64,000 nt of DNA from an uncultured Acidobacteriaceae bacterium (GCA_937879855.1 CALFMO010000007.1:317924-381923), one strand, 5' to 3'; shown: positions 25,314 through 34,138, numbered from the stretch's first letter. The notes: generated from the letters alone by a model not told the origin. A program made the numbers and translations.

Positions 25314-26489
25314 ATGCGTGAAGTCATTATTGCTTCGTCCGTCCGCACTCCCGTGGGACGCGCCTTCAAAGGCACGCTCCGCGCCACTCGTCCTGATGAA
25401 CTGGCTGCAGTTGCCATCAAAGGCGCGCTGGAACGCATCCCGCAACTTGATCCCAAAGAAATCGAAGACGTCATCATGGGCTGCGCCATGCCCGAAGCCG
25501 AGCAAGGGATGAACGTTGCACGCATCGCTTCCCTGCGCGCGGGATTGCCCGTCGAAGTTTCTGCGCTCACCATCAACCGCTTTTGTTCCTCGGGACTGCA
25601 GTCGATTGCCATGGCCGCTGAGCGCATCATGAGCGGCGGCGCGGAAGTAATCGTCGCCGGAGGAACCGAATCCATGTCGATGATTCCCATGGGCGGTCAC
25701 AAGATCTCGCCCAACCCATGGCTCGTCGATCATTATCCCGACGCGTATCTTTCCATGGGACTCACCGCCGAGCGTGTTGGCCAGCGTTTCGGTATTACAC
25801 GACAGGCAGCGGATGAATTCTCCCTGCGCAGCCATCAAAAAGCGCTGGCCGCAATTCAGGCGGGGAAGTTTGACGACGAAGTTGTACCCGTACCGGTGAG
25901 TTTCAGCACGCCGAATGGCTCGAAACCGAAGCGTCAGGAGATTGTTTTCAAAACCGACGAAGGTCCGCGCGGTGACACTTCGCTGGAAGCGCTGTCATCG
26001 CTGAAGCCCGCGTTTCACATGAAAGGCGCAGTGACCGCCGGCAACTCGTCGCAAATGTCCGATGGCGCAGCCGCTGCCGTAGTCATGTCGGCCGAGCGCG
26101 CCAAGGCGTTAGGCATCCAGCCGCTGGCTCGCTATGTCTCATTCGCAACCGCAGGATACAAGCCAGAAGAAATGGGATTAGGCCCGGTGTTTGCAATTCC
26201 TAAGGCACTGAAGATGGCGGGGCTAAAGCTCTCCGACATCGATGTGATCGAGTTGAACGAAGCGTTCGCCGCACAGTCGCTGGCGGTAATCAAAGAAGCA
26301 GGCCTGGATCTGGAGAAAGTCAATCCCAACGGCGGCGCGATCGCCTTGGGACATCCGCTTGGATGCACAGGAGCCAAGTTGACGGCCACCGTGATCCGCG
26401 AACTGAAGCGCCGCAAAGCCCGCTATGGCATGGTCACGATGTGCGTCGGTGGAGGCATGGGCGCGGCAGGAATCTTCGAAAATCTCTAA
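25314..26489 (+). CDS. fadA: Acetyl-CoA C-acyltransferase (3-ketoacyl-CoA thiolase)
   Basis: 391 residues from an ATG with GGAG upstream. The nucleophile Cys is in TINRFCSSGLQSI (about 90), the catalytic His in ALGHPLGCTGAKL (about 345) and the second Cys in VTMCVGGGMGAAG (about 379). MSDGAAAAVVMSAERA and VIELNEAFAAQSLAV are standard thiolase segments. It cleaves 3-ketoacyl-CoA with CoA, the last step of beta-oxidation, downstream of the FadN reactions. Degradative rather than biosynthetic use is inferred from the fadN and acyl-CoA dehydrogenase neighbours. A strong palindrome (26501-26578) follows the stop. Confidence 0.94.
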   Translation: MREVIIASSVRTPVGRAFKGTLRATRPDELAAVAIKGALERIPQLDPKEIEDVIMGCAMPEAEQGMNVARIASLRAGLPVEVSALTINRFCSSGLQSIAMAAERIMSGGAEVIVAGGTESMSMIPMGGHKISPNPWLVDHYPDAYLSMGLTAERVGQRFGITRQAADEFSLRSHQKALAAIQAGKFDDEVVPVPVSFSTPNGSKPKRQEIVFKTDEGPRGDTSLEALSSLKPAFHMKGAVTAGNSSQMSDGAAAAVVMSAERAKALGIQPLARYVSFATAGYKPEEMGLGPVFAIPKALKMAGLKLSDIDVIELNEAFAAQSLAVIKEAGLDLEKVNPNGGAIALGHPLGCTGAKLTATVIRELKRRKARYGMVTMCVGGGMGAAGIFENL

Positions 26490-26500
26490 CCCAAACCTTT

Positions 26501-26578
26501 AACCACAAAGGACACGAAGGTTCACGAAGGAAATCAATGTAACGGGTTCCTTCGTGAACCTTCGTGTCCTTCGTGGTT
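26501..26578. repeat. Family A palindromic repeat (decameric arms)
   Basis: Arms of 32 bases at 26501-26532 and 26547-26578 pair at 31 of 32 positions; the loop is 14 bases. The left arm starts AACCACAAAGGACACGAAGG and reads as three related decamers (CCACAAAGGA, CACGAAGGTT, CACGAAGGAA). A T-rich tract follows (26587-26608), so it can also terminate thiolase transcription. It lies 41 bases before the GxxExxY gene. Confidence 0.9.
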
Positions 26579-26618
26579 CCCGCTTTGGGTTTTTGTTCTT
26601 TGTTTTTTCCCAAAAATT

Positions 26619-27098
26619 GTGACGGATGATCTGGACCGAGTCGCGAAGTCAGGATATATAGGCTATGTGTCCACCGTTGCGATCCATCGATTGAGCGCGC
26701 AAGAAGTCAGCCATGCCGTCATTACGGCGGCGATGAAAGTGCACTCCGAGTTAGGCGCAGGATTACTCGAGAGCGCCTATCAAGCGTGCTTGCATCACGA
26801 ACTGCAAGAAGCAGGTATTCGAGCCGCGTGTCAAGTCGGGCTTCCCGTCGTCTATCGCGGCGTGAAACTTGAAATTGGATATCGCATGGATCTTCTGGTT
26901 GAGGATGTTGTTATTGTGGAGATCAAGTCCGTGGACGCCATCTCTCCCATTCATCAGGCTCAGATCATCTCCTACCTCAAACTCAGCGGCCGATCTCTCG
27001 GACTGCTCATCAACTTCAATGTCGTCCACCTGAAAGACGGAATCAAGCGCTTCGTGAATGGAAGTGGGTGGCAGCAAGCGCAAACCTTCAACCACTAA
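26619..27098 (+). CDS. GxxExxY protein (PD-(D/E)XK nuclease-like fold)
   Basis: 159 residues. The signature GAGLLESAYQACL contains G-x-x-E-x-x-Y (about 48-54). The PD-(D/E)XK-type active-site residues are visible as an Asp in YRMDLLVED and E-x-K in IVEIKS, with HQAQIISYL after them as in Cas4- or RecB-like nucleases. The family is named from its motif and has no established role. The start is uncertain (GTG at 26619; a GTG at 26667 is also possible; neither has a good ribosome binding site). Its last codons, Asn-His-stop, overlap the start of another family A arm (AACCACTAAGG), so the gene is bracketed by family A sequences. Confidence 0.85.
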   Translation: MTDDLDRVAKSGYIGYVSTVAIHRLSAQEVSHAVITAAMKVHSELGAGLLESAYQACLHHELQEAGIRAACQVGLPVVYRGVKLEIGYRMDLLVEDVVIVEIKSVDAISPIHQAQIISYLKLSGRSLGLLINFNVVHLKDGIKRFVNGSGWQQAQTFNH

Positions 27099-27145
27099 GG
27101 GCGTCCTTCAACTTCGCTCAGGGTAGGCTGCGGTTCACCAAGGAA
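27090..27145. repeat. Family A left arm interrupted by a nested 25-bp repeat unit
   Basis: AACCACTAAGG and GTTCACCAAGGAA are the ends of a family A left arm. Between them lies CCTTCAACTTCGCTCAGGG (unit 27105-27129), a unit that recurs at 49774-49798 in inverted orientation with 23 of 25 matches. The right arm is missing. The first bases provide the stop codon of the GxxExxY gene. Confidence 0.7.
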
Positions 27146-27197
27146 ATCTTCAACCACCTGCCCTTCGGCGCTATAATTCGCCTCAGGAGGGTTCTTT

Positions 27198-27659
27198 ATG
27201 ACTCTCGCTCGCTTTCTCGTCGTGTTATTCGTATGCTCTCTGCCTGCCTTCGCGCAGGATCAGCAGTTGATCGCACCTCAGAATCCTGACAACGTTGCAG
27301 TTGCTGCGAATCACGACTCCGCTACGCGCTCGGATTCGTGGAGGATTTTGCCGGATCAGTCTTCGAATTTCAGTTCTGATTCGATGGATCGCATGCGTAT
27401 AGACCAGTATGTTCACGATCAGATAAAAGGCGATTTCCGCAGCGGTCGGTCCAATGAAGCCAAGAGACGCACGCTGGTGATGGGCTTGGGCGGTCCTCTG
27501 GATACGGATGCGACCTGCTTCACCATGCGCAGCTACGTGGTCGCGCGCGATTCCAAGGATTCCGATTCCACGCATCCCACCGGCTATTCAACTTGCCAAC
27601 CGGCGTCCAAATATCGAGTAAGGACCACCGAGCAAGGAACGGTCGTACAGGACCGCTGA
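27198..27659 (+). CDS. Exported hypothetical protein
   Basis: 153 residues with a near-perfect Shine-Dalgarno (AGGAGGG) and a signal peptide (FLVVLFVCSLPAFAQDQQ). The mature part is hydrophilic and contains two Cys residues (DATCFTMRSYVVARD and STCQPASKYRVRT) that could form a disulfide. No known family is recognised, though small secreted proteins with a CFTMRSYVV-like motif are frequent in Acidobacteria. The gene is followed by a perfect family A palindrome (27682-27760) that may terminate it. Confidence 0.75.
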   Translation: MTLARFLVVLFVCSLPAFAQDQQLIAPQNPDNVAVAANHDSATRSDSWRILPDQSSNFSSDSMDRMRIDQYVHDQIKGDFRSGRSNEAKRRTLVMGLGGPLDTDATCFTMRSYVVARDSKDSDSTHPTGYSTCQPASKYRVRTTEQGTVVQDR

Positions 27660-27681
27660 AGCCGAAATCTTCAAAACCTGG

Positions 27682-27760
27682 AACCACCAAGGACACGAAG
27701 GTTCACGAAGGAATTCGAGTCGTGTGTTTTCCTTCGTGAACCTTCGTGTCCTTGGTGGTT
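27682..27760. repeat. Family A palindromic repeat, perfect copy
   Basis: 32-base arms at 27682-27713 and 27729-27760 are exact reverse complements, with a 15-base loop. The left arm starts AACCACCAAGGACACGAAGG. It differs from the copy at 26501 at one arm position on each side that changes in step, and has an unrelated loop. Confidence 0.93.
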
Positions 27761-27913
27761 CCCGCTCTGTGTTTGCCCTAAACTTCCGGCACAAAACCCC
27801 CATAAACGCCGGAGATTCCCGTCTATCTTTCCCTGCCCTCCCGCATTAGAATTAAAAAGTGTTTTCCGCCGCGTCCTGCAAGGGCTCGGCGGTTTCTTTA
27901 TCGAGGGATAGAC

Positions 27914-29713
27914 ATGGCAACGGTCACGGCGGTTCCGAAGAACAAGATTTCCGGCGGCAGCTTTCTGCTGGAAGCGCGGCAGCCAAAGGAAGTTTTCACA
28001 CCGGAAGACTTCAGCGAACAGCATCAACTCATCGGGCAAACGGCGGAAGAGTTCGCCATGAACGAAATCGTGCCCAACATTGAAAAAATTGAGCACAAAG
28101 ATTTCTCCGTTTCCCGCGAGCTTCTGAAAAAGGCGGGCGAACTCGGGCTCAGTGGCGTCGAGATCCCCGAAGCCTACGGCGGCCTCGAGATGGATAAGGT
28201 CACCGCCGCGGTGATCGCCGATCACATCGCCAAGTATGCCGGCTTCGCCACCACTTGGGGCGCACACAGCGGCATCGGCATGCTGCCCATCGTCTACTTC
28301 GGCACCGAAGAGCAGAAGAACAAATACCTGCCGCGCCTTGCCTCCGGCGAGATCGTCGGCGCGTATGCCTTGTCGGAAGCCTCTTCCGGCTCCGATGCGC
28401 TCAACTGCCGGGCTCGCGCCGAGCTTTCGTCTGACGGGAAGCACTACGTCCTCAACGGCGAAAAAATGTGGATCACCAACGCGGGATTCGCCGACCTGTT
28501 CACAGTGTTCGCCAAAATCAACGGCGAGAAGTTCAGCGCATTTCTGGTGGAGAGAACTTTCCCCGGCTTCTCGGTCGGCGCCGAAGAACACAAGATGGGG
28601 ATCCGCGGCTCGTCGACCTGCCCCATCATTCTTAACGACTGCAAAGTTCCGGTGGAAAACCTGCTGGGCGACATCGGCAAGGGCCACGTGATCGCTTTCA
28701 ACATTCTGAACGTGGGCCGCTTCAAGCTAGGCGCGATGTGCGTGGGGGGTGGCCGCGTTTCGCTGGAGAACGCCATTGGCTACGCCAAGCAACGCAAGGC
28801 GTTCAATAAGGTGATCGCCGACTTCGGGCTCGTGCGGGAAAAGATCGCCAACATGGCAACGCTACTCTACGTTGGCGAATCGCTCGTCTATCGCACGGTT
28901 GCCATGATGGACACGGCTCTGAGCGAGGTCGACAAATCGGCGGCCGACGCGGCTAAGCAGGCACTGAAGGCCATCGAGGAATATGCCGTCGAATGCTCCA
29001 TCATCAAAGTGTGGGGCTCGGAGATGATCGACTACGTCGTCGATGAGACCGTGCAGATTTATGCGGGTTACGGATTTGTCGAGGAGTATCCCGCCGAGCG
29101 CGCGTATCGCGATGCCCGTATCAATCGCATCTTCGAAGGAACCAACGAGATCAACCGTCTGATTATTACAGGATTCCTGCTGAAGCGCGCGATGACCGGA
29201 CAGTTGCCGCTGATGCCGGCAATCAAGAAACTGATGGACGAGGTGCTCTCGGGACCGTCGGCTGCCGAAGGACTGGAAGGCGCGCTGCCCGAGGAACGAA
29301 AATTAGTGGCTCAAGCTAAAAAGCTGGGCCTGTTTGCGGCCGGTGCAGCCACGCAGAAATACATGCAGGCCATCCAAGATCAGCAGGAGATCATGGGCGC
29401 AATCGCCGACATGACCATCGAGACCTACGCCATGGAGTCGGCTGTTTTGCGCGCACAGAAGATCGTGCAGACCAAAGGCGAGGCCGGCGCGGCATTGCCG
29501 ATCGCGATGACGCGAGTGTATCTCTCGCAGGCGATGGAAAAAATCGAGTCTGCCGCGCGGAAGGTAATTGCCGCCGTGGCCGACGGCGATATGATGCGCA
29601 CGCAGCTTGCGATTCTGCGGCGGCTGGCGAAGTATGAACCGTTCAATACCATCGCACTGCGGCAGCAGATCGCGCAGAAGATGATCGAGCGCGGCAAATA
29701 CACGCTGGCTTAG
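27914..29713 (+). CDS. Acyl-CoA dehydrogenase (long-chain type)
   Basis: 599 residues from an ATG with GAGGG upstream. The ACAD N, middle and C domains are clear: GLSGVEIPEAYGGLEMDKV, YALSEASSGSDA, WITNAGFADLFTVFAK, GIRGSSTCPIILNDCKVP, AYRDARINRIFEGTNEINR (catalytic Glu in FEGTNE, near residue 410) and an extra C-terminal helical region of about 180 residues, as in very-long-chain dehydrogenases. It performs the first oxidation of beta-oxidation with FAD, passing electrons to ETF. A small GC-rich stem followed by T-rich sequence (27863-27895) lies in its leader. Confidence 0.94.
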   Translation: MATVTAVPKNKISGGSFLLEARQPKEVFTPEDFSEQHQLIGQTAEEFAMNEIVPNIEKIEHKDFSVSRELLKKAGELGLSGVEIPEAYGGLEMDKVTAAVIADHIAKYAGFATTWGAHSGIGMLPIVYFGTEEQKNKYLPRLASGEIVGAYALSEASSGSDALNCRARAELSSDGKHYVLNGEKMWITNAGFADLFTVFAKINGEKFSAFLVERTFPGFSVGAEEHKMGIRGSSTCPIILNDCKVPVENLLGDIGKGHVIAFNILNVGRFKLGAMCVGGGRVSLENAIGYAKQRKAFNKVIADFGLVREKIANMATLLYVGESLVYRTVAMMDTALSEVDKSAADAAKQALKAIEEYAVECSIIKVWGSEMIDYVVDETVQIYAGYGFVEEYPAERAYRDARINRIFEGTNEINRLIITGFLLKRAMTGQLPLMPAIKKLMDEVLSGPSAAEGLEGALPEERKLVAQAKKLGLFAAGAATQKYMQAIQDQQEIMGAIADMTIETYAMESAVLRAQKIVQTKGEAGAALPIAMTRVYLSQAMEKIESAARKVIAAVADGDMMRTQLAILRRLAKYEPFNTIALRQQIAQKMIERGKYTLA

Positions 29714-29727
29714 AATCAACACACCTT

Positions 29728-29789
29728 AACCACAGAGAACACAGAGATCACAGAGGACTACCCTGTGAAACTCTGCGCCCTCTGTGGTT
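29728..29789. repeat. Family A variant repeat (CACAGAG type)
   Basis: Left arm AACCACAGAGAACACAGAGA and onward to 29757; right arm 29761-29789 ends CCCTCTGTGGTT. The arms pair imperfectly over about 29 bases. The motif has changed to CACAGAG, but period and ends (AACCAC ... GTGGTT) are conserved. Confidence 0.7.
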
Positions 29790-29824
29790 TTCGCTTCCGT
29801 CCTTCCTCTGATACAAATGTCACG

Positions 29825-30880
29825 ATGAAAATCACAGCTTTCCCTCTCTTCGCCGCAATCGCTCTTGCTCCAACGTTAGCTGCGCAATCGAATTCAGCCC
29901 CGCAGCAAGATTCCGCGACCTTCGATCCCGACGGTACCGCCCACATCATGCGCACAGTTCCGATGCCGACGACCATCAGTCCTGAGGCGCAGAACTGGCT
30001 GGCGTCGCTTACGCAACAAAAGGGAGGACAGCAGACTCTCGCGGAGCGCCGGGCGCGCACCGATGAATGGCGCAAGTTCGGCTCCGGGGAAGCACGCAAG
30101 TACTATCCAGCCAATGTCGAGGAGACGACGACTGCGGGAGTTCGCACCGACATCATCACGCCACTGACCATGCCCGAGGCTAATCGCAACCGCGTACTGA
30201 TTAACCTGCACGGTGGCGGATTCAACTCCGACTCGGGCTCTCTGATTGAAGGTATTCCAATCGCGAACCTGGCGAAAACGAAAGTTGTATCGGTCTATTA
30301 CCGTCTCGCGCCGGAAAATCCCTTCCCTGCCGCGGTGGACGATGTGGTCGCGGTCTACAAGGAACTCCTGAAGACGTACAAGCCAGGCAGCATCGGAATC
30401 TTCGGCACTTCGGCGGGTGCGATCCTGACCGCTGAAGTAGCGGTTCGTCTTAAACAATCAGGTCTGCCCCTTCCGGCGGCGCTGGGAATTTTCTCCGGCC
30501 TCGGCGATTTCAGCCGCGTCGGCGATTCCCGGCAGCTGTTTACCCTGAATGGATTTCCCGGCGAGATGCTGCCCATCGATTCCAATCATCTCCCCGACGA
30601 TCAATATGTCGGCAAGATCGATCGTAGAGATCCAATGCTGTCGCCGCTTTTCGCCGACCTGCACGGAATGCCGCCTAGCCTGCTCGTCACCAGCACGCGC
30701 GATATTCTGCTGAGCGACACGGCCACGTTGCATCGGGCGCTGCTGCAGGCGGGCGTTGATGCCCGCCTGGTCGTCTTCGAGGCGCTGCCCCACGCCTTCT
30801 GGTATCACTTCCAGTTGCCCGAAACTAAAGAGGCGCTGGAACAGATGGCGAAGTTCTTCGACGAGAAGGTCGGTCGCTAG
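29825..30880 (+). CDS. Exported alpha/beta hydrolase (HSL-type esterase)
   Basis: 351 residues from the ATG at 29825, which gives a signal peptide (FPLFAAIALAPTLAAQ); the longer frame from 29765 begins inside the family A arm. The oxyanion motif is LINLHGGGFNSDSG (about 125-138), the nucleophile Ser is in GIFGTSAGAIL (about 195), Asp in TSTRDILLSD and His in LPHAFWYHF. This is the hormone-sensitive-lipase (Abhydrolase_3) pattern. Probably a periplasmic carboxylesterase; natural substrate unknown. It converges with the phosphatase gene (seven bases between stops). Confidence 0.88.
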   Translation: MKITAFPLFAAIALAPTLAAQSNSAPQQDSATFDPDGTAHIMRTVPMPTTISPEAQNWLASLTQQKGGQQTLAERRARTDEWRKFGSGEARKYYPANVEETTTAGVRTDIITPLTMPEANRNRVLINLHGGGFNSDSGSLIEGIPIANLAKTKVVSVYYRLAPENPFPAAVDDVVAVYKELLKTYKPGSIGIFGTSAGAILTAEVAVRLKQSGLPLPAALGIFSGLGDFSRVGDSRQLFTLNGFPGEMLPIDSNHLPDDQYVGKIDRRDPMLSPLFADLHGMPPSLLVTSTRDILLSDTATLHRALLQAGVDARLVVFEALPHAFWYHFQLPETKEALEQMAKFFDEKVGR

Positions 30881-30887
30881 AATTCGG

Positions 30888-32315
30888 CTAAAGAACATCG
30901 ACCACAATCAGCGTGATATCGTCCTGCTGGCTGGTGGATGCCGGTTGCCACATTCGGAGTTCGGCCAGCAGTTGCCGGGTCAACTCGTATGGCGGTTGCG
31001 ATCGATTATCGCGGACCACTTTTTCCAGTCGCCGCTCTCCGAATGATTCGCCGCGAGAGTTCTCTGGTTCGATCAGCCCGTCGGTATAAATCAGGAAGCG
31101 GTCGCGGAGCTCAATCGCCAGAGTGCGCACAGGATATTCGGAGTCCGGAGCAACACCAAACAGCAAGCCGTTGCTCTCGACGGATTGCAGCTCACCGCAC
31201 GCGTCCTTCCAGCAGAGCAACGGCGGATGCCCCGCAGCCGAATATCGCGCACTACGGTTTTCTGTATCGATCCACAGATAGGCTGCGGAAGTGAGTTGGC
31301 CGCGCAGTTCCGTGGAGAGAATGCGATTCAAACCGCCCAGCACCTGCGCCGGATCATGGGCAACGCCAACTACGGACTGCATCGCCACTTTGATCATGGA
31401 AGAAATCAGCGCAGCCGGAACGCCATGCCCGGAGACATCCGCCACAAGAATACCGAGATGGTTCTGGTTCGACCCGACGAATTGGTAGAAGTCGCCCGCG
31501 ACCGAGGTCATGGGATGGTAAGAAGCAGCAATGCGGAGGTTCCCAAGTTCGGGCACGCTCGCGGGAAGAATCGAAGACTGGATCTGCCGCGCCGTCTCCA
31601 GTTCTGTTTCGATGGAGAGCAGGCGACGCTCATTGGTAAACACAATCTGCAGAGCTACGTATCCGAGCGAAAATAGAAGCACTCCAAAACCCAAGGAAGC
31701 CACTAAAGGCAGCACGCGATAGCGCAACACCGCCCCCAGGTTGGTGTACAGCGCTTCCGACGCAAAAAGCAGCGTGGCAGCAATCAGAACGCGGTGATCG
31801 GGGATTACGAGGTACCGGGAAGCAAGTCTGGGAACCAGCACAACCGCTAACAAGACAAGCATGGCGAGAACTGCGAGCAGGTTGTTGTAGAACATCCATT
31901 TGTCGGCTGGGCCGCCGGCGAGGAACGTGACAAAACCGAGCAGCGCAATGGCCAGGCCCGCGAAGATTTCCAGTTGAATCAGGATTCTGATCGCGCCAAG
32001 AGTCAATTCCCGCCAGGCGAACAAGGCAGAAATCAGCAGCAGGTACATGACCGCCGTATTGACGTAGAGCGCGGCGGATTGCAAGGAGTGTGGCAGAACC
32101 TGCAAAATGATGGGCGACTGGCCCAGTGCCTGGAGACCGTACATCGCGCTCCAGATTCCCCACCATACGAGGATGCTAGCGCCCCGCCGCCAACGGATGG
32201 CTGCCATAGCGCAGGCTGTCGCTCCCACGGACAAGAAGACCGTTCCCAGGACGATGTTGATCACGTCGCCGCGGAGGGTTGCCAGGGCTGCATCCGCGGC
32301 GCTAGTGCTATCCAT
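30888..32315 (-). CDS. Membrane-bound SpoIIE/RsbU-type PP2C phosphatase
   Basis: 475 residues. The first 225 residues carry about seven hydrophobic segments. After a helical linker with ERRLLSIETELETARQIQSSILP, the PP2C-like SpoIIE domain follows, with metal-binding acids in SVAGDFYQF and LVADVSGHGVPAAL, and GLLFGVAPDSEY, LIYTDGLIEPENSRGESFG and QQDDITLIVVDV near the C-terminus. Proteins of this type dephosphorylate anti-sigma-antagonist (STAS) proteins in partner-switching. No STAS or anti-sigma gene is adjacent, so the partner is elsewhere. Confidence 0.9.
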   Translation of the reverse strand: MDSTSAADAALATLRGDVINIVLGTVFLSVGATACAMAAIRWRRGASILVWWGIWSAMYGLQALGQSPIILQVLPHSLQSAALYVNTAVMYLLLISALFAWRELTLGAIRILIQLEIFAGLAIALLGFVTFLAGGPADKWMFYNNLLAVLAMLVLLAVVLVPRLASRYLVIPDHRVLIAATLLFASEALYTNLGAVLRYRVLPLVASLGFGVLLFSLGYVALQIVFTNERRLLSIETELETARQIQSSILPASVPELGNLRIAASYHPMTSVAGDFYQFVGSNQNHLGILVADVSGHGVPAALISSMIKVAMQSVVGVAHDPAQVLGGLNRILSTELRGQLTSAAYLWIDTENRSARYSAAGHPPLLCWKDACGELQSVESNGLLFGVAPDSEYPVRTLAIELRDRFLIYTDGLIEPENSRGESFGERRLEKVVRDNRSQPPYELTRQLLAELRMWQPASTSQQDDITLIVVDVL

Positions 32316-32359
32316 TTGAGACCCCGATTTCGCACTAAGAAACTATTTGCCGGTGTCGC

Positions 32360-33871
32360 TTACTCGGGCACGAGCATGTAGCTAACGAATGCCACCTGCT
32401 TGCTGTCGGGCGACCATGAGGGAACGTTGATGGTGCCCTGGCCGCCGAAGAGTTTTGCGAGCACCGTGATCTTCTTATCGGCAAGCGACATGAGCCGCAA
32501 CATTACGTCTTTGTTTTCGGGATGGCCGGTCACGTCGGCGCCGTAGGTGAGGAACACCATCCACTGGCCGTCGGGAGAGATGTGTGGAAACCAGTTGTTG
32601 AGATCGTCGGAGAAGACTTGCTCCTGCTCGCTGCCGTCAGGCTTCATGCGCCAGATCTGCATGTGGCCGGTGCGCTCGGAGTTGAAGTAGATGTACTTTC
32701 CGTCCGGCGAATATTCCGGGCCGTCGTCCAATCCCTTGGCAGTGGTCAATCGCGTTTCTTCGCCGCCCGCGGCCGGGATCGTGTAGATGTCGAAGTCACC
32801 GTTACGCCGGCCGACGAAGGCGAGGGCCTTGCCGTCGGGAGACCAGCCATGCCAGTACGATGGAGACTTCTGCGTGATGCGGCGTGGCACCCCGCCATCG
32901 ATTGGAACGATATACACCTGCAATTCCTTGTTGCCTTGCGAATTATCGCTGACTGCGAGTTGGGTACCGTCCGGAGATATCCCATGATCGTTGTTACAGC
33001 GCGTGGCGAGGCCGGTATCGATGACGTGGGGCCAGCCCTTGTCTACGGACAAGCCTTCGATGTGGCCGTCGCGATTAAAGAGAAACATGCGACCGTTGCG
33101 AGTCCAATTCGGAGCTTCGAAGCGTCCCGACGCGAGATAAGCGACGCGGCGGTCGGCGGAGGAGATCGTCACGGTTTCGAGCGTGCTATAGAGAGTTGGC
33201 TTGCCCGTCTCGGCTGGAGCAGCTTGCGTCAGGTCGACGTTGGAGAACACTGCCTTTTCCACCACGTCCTTGTCATGCGAGCACACGCCGAGCCCCACAT
33301 AGAACGGGTCTTGCAGCGGAATGCGCAGCCATCCGCCGGCGACTTCGGGCTCGCCCCCGTTCGCGGCCAGGGACATGTAGACGTAGTCGCCGCGCTTGGT
33401 GATGCGCAGGCGCTTCGGGGCGGAGAAGTTGGATTGAATCTCGCGCGTGATCGCGCCTTTTTCGTCGCGAAATTGCAGAGCAGTCATGCCGCTCGCGTGA
33501 AGAGTCACATCGGCATAGACAGAGTCGGCGTCCAGAGTCTGCCGCAGCATCAGGACCGCTTTCTTGTGTTCATTTCCAGTTGTGGTCAGGAAAGAAATGT
33601 CGGCCGTCAGCGTCACGTCGCCTGAAATTTTTTTCCATGCGAACTGGAAGGCGTCTGCCGCGAACCACATGTTTTCGCCGCTGCCGCTGATGGTGTAGGT
33701 TCGCTTGGCAGCGTCATAGTCGACTGAGCCTGGATGCAGGACTGTGCCTACGTCGTTGTGACTCTCGAAGATTCCAAGCGACGACGGGACATCTTGGGCA
33801 GGAGATGCGATTACGGGAATGAGAACAAAAGCTGTGACTGCTACCAGTATTAATGTGCGAAGGCTGCGCAT
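32360..33871 (-). CDS. Exported TolB-like beta-propeller protein with N-terminal lectin-like domain
   Basis: 503 residues from the ATG at 33871, with GGAGGAG upstream and a signal peptide (LILVAVTAFVLIPVIASPA). Residues about 35-225 resemble a DUF1349/concanavalin-like domain (WFAADAFQFAWKKISGDV). The rest is a WD40/PD40 propeller with repeated HGISPDGTQLAVS, HGWSPDGKALAFV, PEYSPDGKYIYFN, PHISPDGQWMVFL and PSWSPDSKQVAFV blades. Likely periplasmic; role unknown, perhaps carbohydrate- or protein-binding. Its 5' side faces the GH27 gene across a large palindrome. Confidence 0.85.
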   Translation of the reverse strand: MRSLRTLILVAVTAFVLIPVIASPAQDVPSSLGIFESHNDVGTVLHPGSVDYDAAKRTYTISGSGENMWFAADAFQFAWKKISGDVTLTADISFLTTTGNEHKKAVLMLRQTLDADSVYADVTLHASGMTALQFRDEKGAITREIQSNFSAPKRLRITKRGDYVYMSLAANGGEPEVAGGWLRIPLQDPFYVGLGVCSHDKDVVEKAVFSNVDLTQAAPAETGKPTLYSTLETVTISSADRRVAYLASGRFEAPNWTRNGRMFLFNRDGHIEGLSVDKGWPHVIDTGLATRCNNDHGISPDGTQLAVSDNSQGNKELQVYIVPIDGGVPRRITQKSPSYWHGWSPDGKALAFVGRRNGDFDIYTIPAAGGEETRLTTAKGLDDGPEYSPDGKYIYFNSERTGHMQIWRMKPDGSEQEQVFSDDLNNWFPHISPDGQWMVFLTYGADVTGHPENKDVMLRLMSLADKKITVLAKLFGGQGTINVPSWSPDSKQVAFVSYMLVPE

Positions 33872-33949
33872 GAACTCCTCCATCGCAAAAAGAGAGAGAT
33901 GACCAACCCGGCATTGTAAATGCATCCGAGCCACGCGCGGGTTGACGAT

Positions 33950-34073
33950 CTTCTTTGCGATCTCCGCGGGAGTTTCTCTGCGACCTCAGCGGTTAAAAGC
34001 TTTTCCTAGCCTTGTCACGAAAAAGCTTCAACCGCTGAGATCGCTAAGAAACTTCGCGGAGATCGCGGAGAAG
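33950..34073. repeat. Large family A-like palindrome (GCGATCTCCGC type)
   Basis: Arms of about 54 bases (33950-34004 and 34020-34073) pair with few mismatches and a 15-base loop. Bases repeat in units of about ten (CCGCTGAGAT, CGCTAAGAAA, CGCGGAGAT, CGCGGAGAAG). It occupies the divergent promoter region between the TolB-like gene and the alpha-galactosidase gene. Confidence 0.8.
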
Positions 34074-34138
34074 GGCAAGTCGGGCCTCGCTTCTATCTTT
34101 CAGTACTAATCTGCGAGGGCTTCTGGTAAAACGTGTGC

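Noticed and set aside
26501..26578. Family A palindromes considered as plain terminators only
   Set aside because: Some have T-rich flanks, but copies also lie in promoter regions and partial copies lie in coding ends, so termination is at most a secondary role.
27671..28687. Minus-strand frame that reads through the family A repeat
   Set aside because: The apparent NHQGHEG-type C-terminus is translated repeat, and the rest is antisense to the acyl-CoA dehydrogenase gene. Such repeat-derived peptides are a common annotation artefact.
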